DNA from: Sphingobacteriales bacterium
GTDB lineage: Bacteria; Bacteroidota; Bacteroidia; Chitinophagales; Chitinophagaceae
Length of the DNA: 6,035 nucleotides
Direction: 5' to 3'
Assembly: GCA_947472965.1 (NCBI GenBank)
Contig: CANJEF010000093.1
Location: 1-6,035, forward strand
Below the pieces are notes generated by a model. That model did no database searches, was not told the origin of the DNA, and saw only the letters and a program-made list of their open reading frames with translations. Within the stretch, counting starts at the first letter, position 1; each line of letters starts with the position of its first letter. The position numbers and the translations under genes are program-made. This document shows positions 5,466 through 6,035 of this stretch, in pieces.

Positions 5466-6035
5466 ATGCTATACATTATCCCAACCCCGATAGGAAATTT
5501 GGCCGACATGACCTTCAGGGCAGTTACTATTTTAAAAGAGGTAGATTTAATACTTGCCGAAGACACAAGAACATCGGGCGTATTACTCAAGCACTACAGC
5601 ATAAGCAAAAACCTTTTTGCCTATCACCAGCACAACGAACATAAAGTCACTGAAAGACTCATACAGGAATTACAAGGAGGCAAGGTGATGGCACTGCTCA
5701 CAGATGCAGGTACCCCAGGAATTTCTGATCCTGCTTTTTTCATCATACGCGAATGCATTAAAAATAACATTCAAGTTGAATGCCTGCCGGGTGCCACAGC
5801 CTTTGTGCCTGCATTGGTAGATAGCGGACTCCCCATTAACCGATTTAGCTTTGAAGGATTTTTACCACTTAAAAAAGGAAGGCATACCCTTTTAACAGCA
5901 CTAAGCACAGAGACAAGAACCATGGCATTTTATGAATCGCCTGTAAGGCTTTTAAAAACGCTGCTGCAAATGGCAACCTATTTTGGAGAGGATAGACAAT
6001 GTTCTGTTTCAAGAGAGCTGACCAAAAAATTTGAA
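5466..6035 (+). CDS. rsmI: 16S rRNA (cytidine-1402 2'-O)-methyltransferase RsmI (first 190 residues; runs off the window)
   Basis: RsmI uses S-adenosylmethionine to methylate the 2'-OH of C1402 in the decoding centre of 16S rRNA. From the ATG at 5466 the frame stays open for 190 codons to the window edge, so the C-terminus is missing. It belongs to the tetrapyrrole methylase fold. Visible motifs are the N-terminal PTPIGNLADMTFRA (6-19), AEDTRTSGVLLKHY (31-44), HQHNE (54-58), TDAGTPGISDPA (79-90), PGATAFVPALVDSGLP (108-123), FSFEGFLPLKKGR (127-139), FYESPVRL (155-162) and SREL (182-185). The start gives the usual family N-terminus and lies 29 bp after purS. The gap has no terminator, so it is probably the last visible gene of the pepP-pssA-purS run. 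The bases before the ATG (AACCCAACC) contain no Shine-Dalgarno. Confidence 0.95.
   Translation, partial: MLYIIPTPIGNLADMTFRAVTILKEVDLILAEDTRTSGVLLKHYSISKNLFAYHQHNEHKVTERLIQELQGGKVMALLTDAGTPGISDPAFFIIRECIKNNIQVECLPGATAFVPALVDSGLPINRFSFEGFLPLKKGRHTLLTALSTETRTMAFYESPVRLLKTLLQMATYFGEDRQCSVSRELTKKFE

Overview
The window looks like chromosomal DNA from a member of the Bacteroidota, perhaps Cytophagales-like; the finer placement is only an impression. None of the eight recognised genes has a Shine-Dalgarno sequence before its start. The starts are preceded by A/T-rich or otherwise unremarkable sequence, and the protein sequences look Bacteroidota-like. No phage, transposon, CRISPR, tRNA or rRNA feature is visible. 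Nearly everything is housekeeping.

Left part (1-1962), minus strand: prs (PRPP synthetase), then rplY (ribosomal protein L25/Ctc), then pth (peptidyl-tRNA hydrolase, cut by the window edge). This gene order is widespread in bacteria. A strong intrinsic terminator-type hairpin lies between rplY and pth, and its T-run touches the pth start codon.

Middle (1963-2249): the divergent region between prs and radC is almost entirely filled by a heptamer repeat. It has 22 tandem 7-bp units in perfect register (1994-2147), then a 56-bp AT-rich spacer, then 5-6 units in inverted orientation (2204-2245) ending 4 bp before the radC ATG. This is the least ordinary structure in the window. It must overlap or flank the promoters of both genes.

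Right part (2250-6035), plus strand: radC (JAMM-motif protein), then a 128-bp gap holding a plausible Bacteroidota-type promoter, then a tightly packed run. The run is an Xaa-Pro aminopeptidase (pepP family), a possible 27-codon ORF, pssA (phosphatidylserine synthase), purS (small FGAM synthase subunit) and rsmI (16S rRNA C1402 ribose methyltransferase, cut by the window edge). pssA and purS overlap by ATGA, and the small ORF also ends in an ATGA overlap with pssA, so the run looks like one operon.

The genes serve nucleotide synthesis (prs makes PRPP, purS acts in the purine pathway), translation upkeep (rplY, pth, rsmI), phospholipid synthesis (pssA) and peptide turnover (pepP). I see no new defence or mobile system. 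The points worth checking are the heptamer array, the terminator abutting pth, and the tiny ORF between pepP and pssA.
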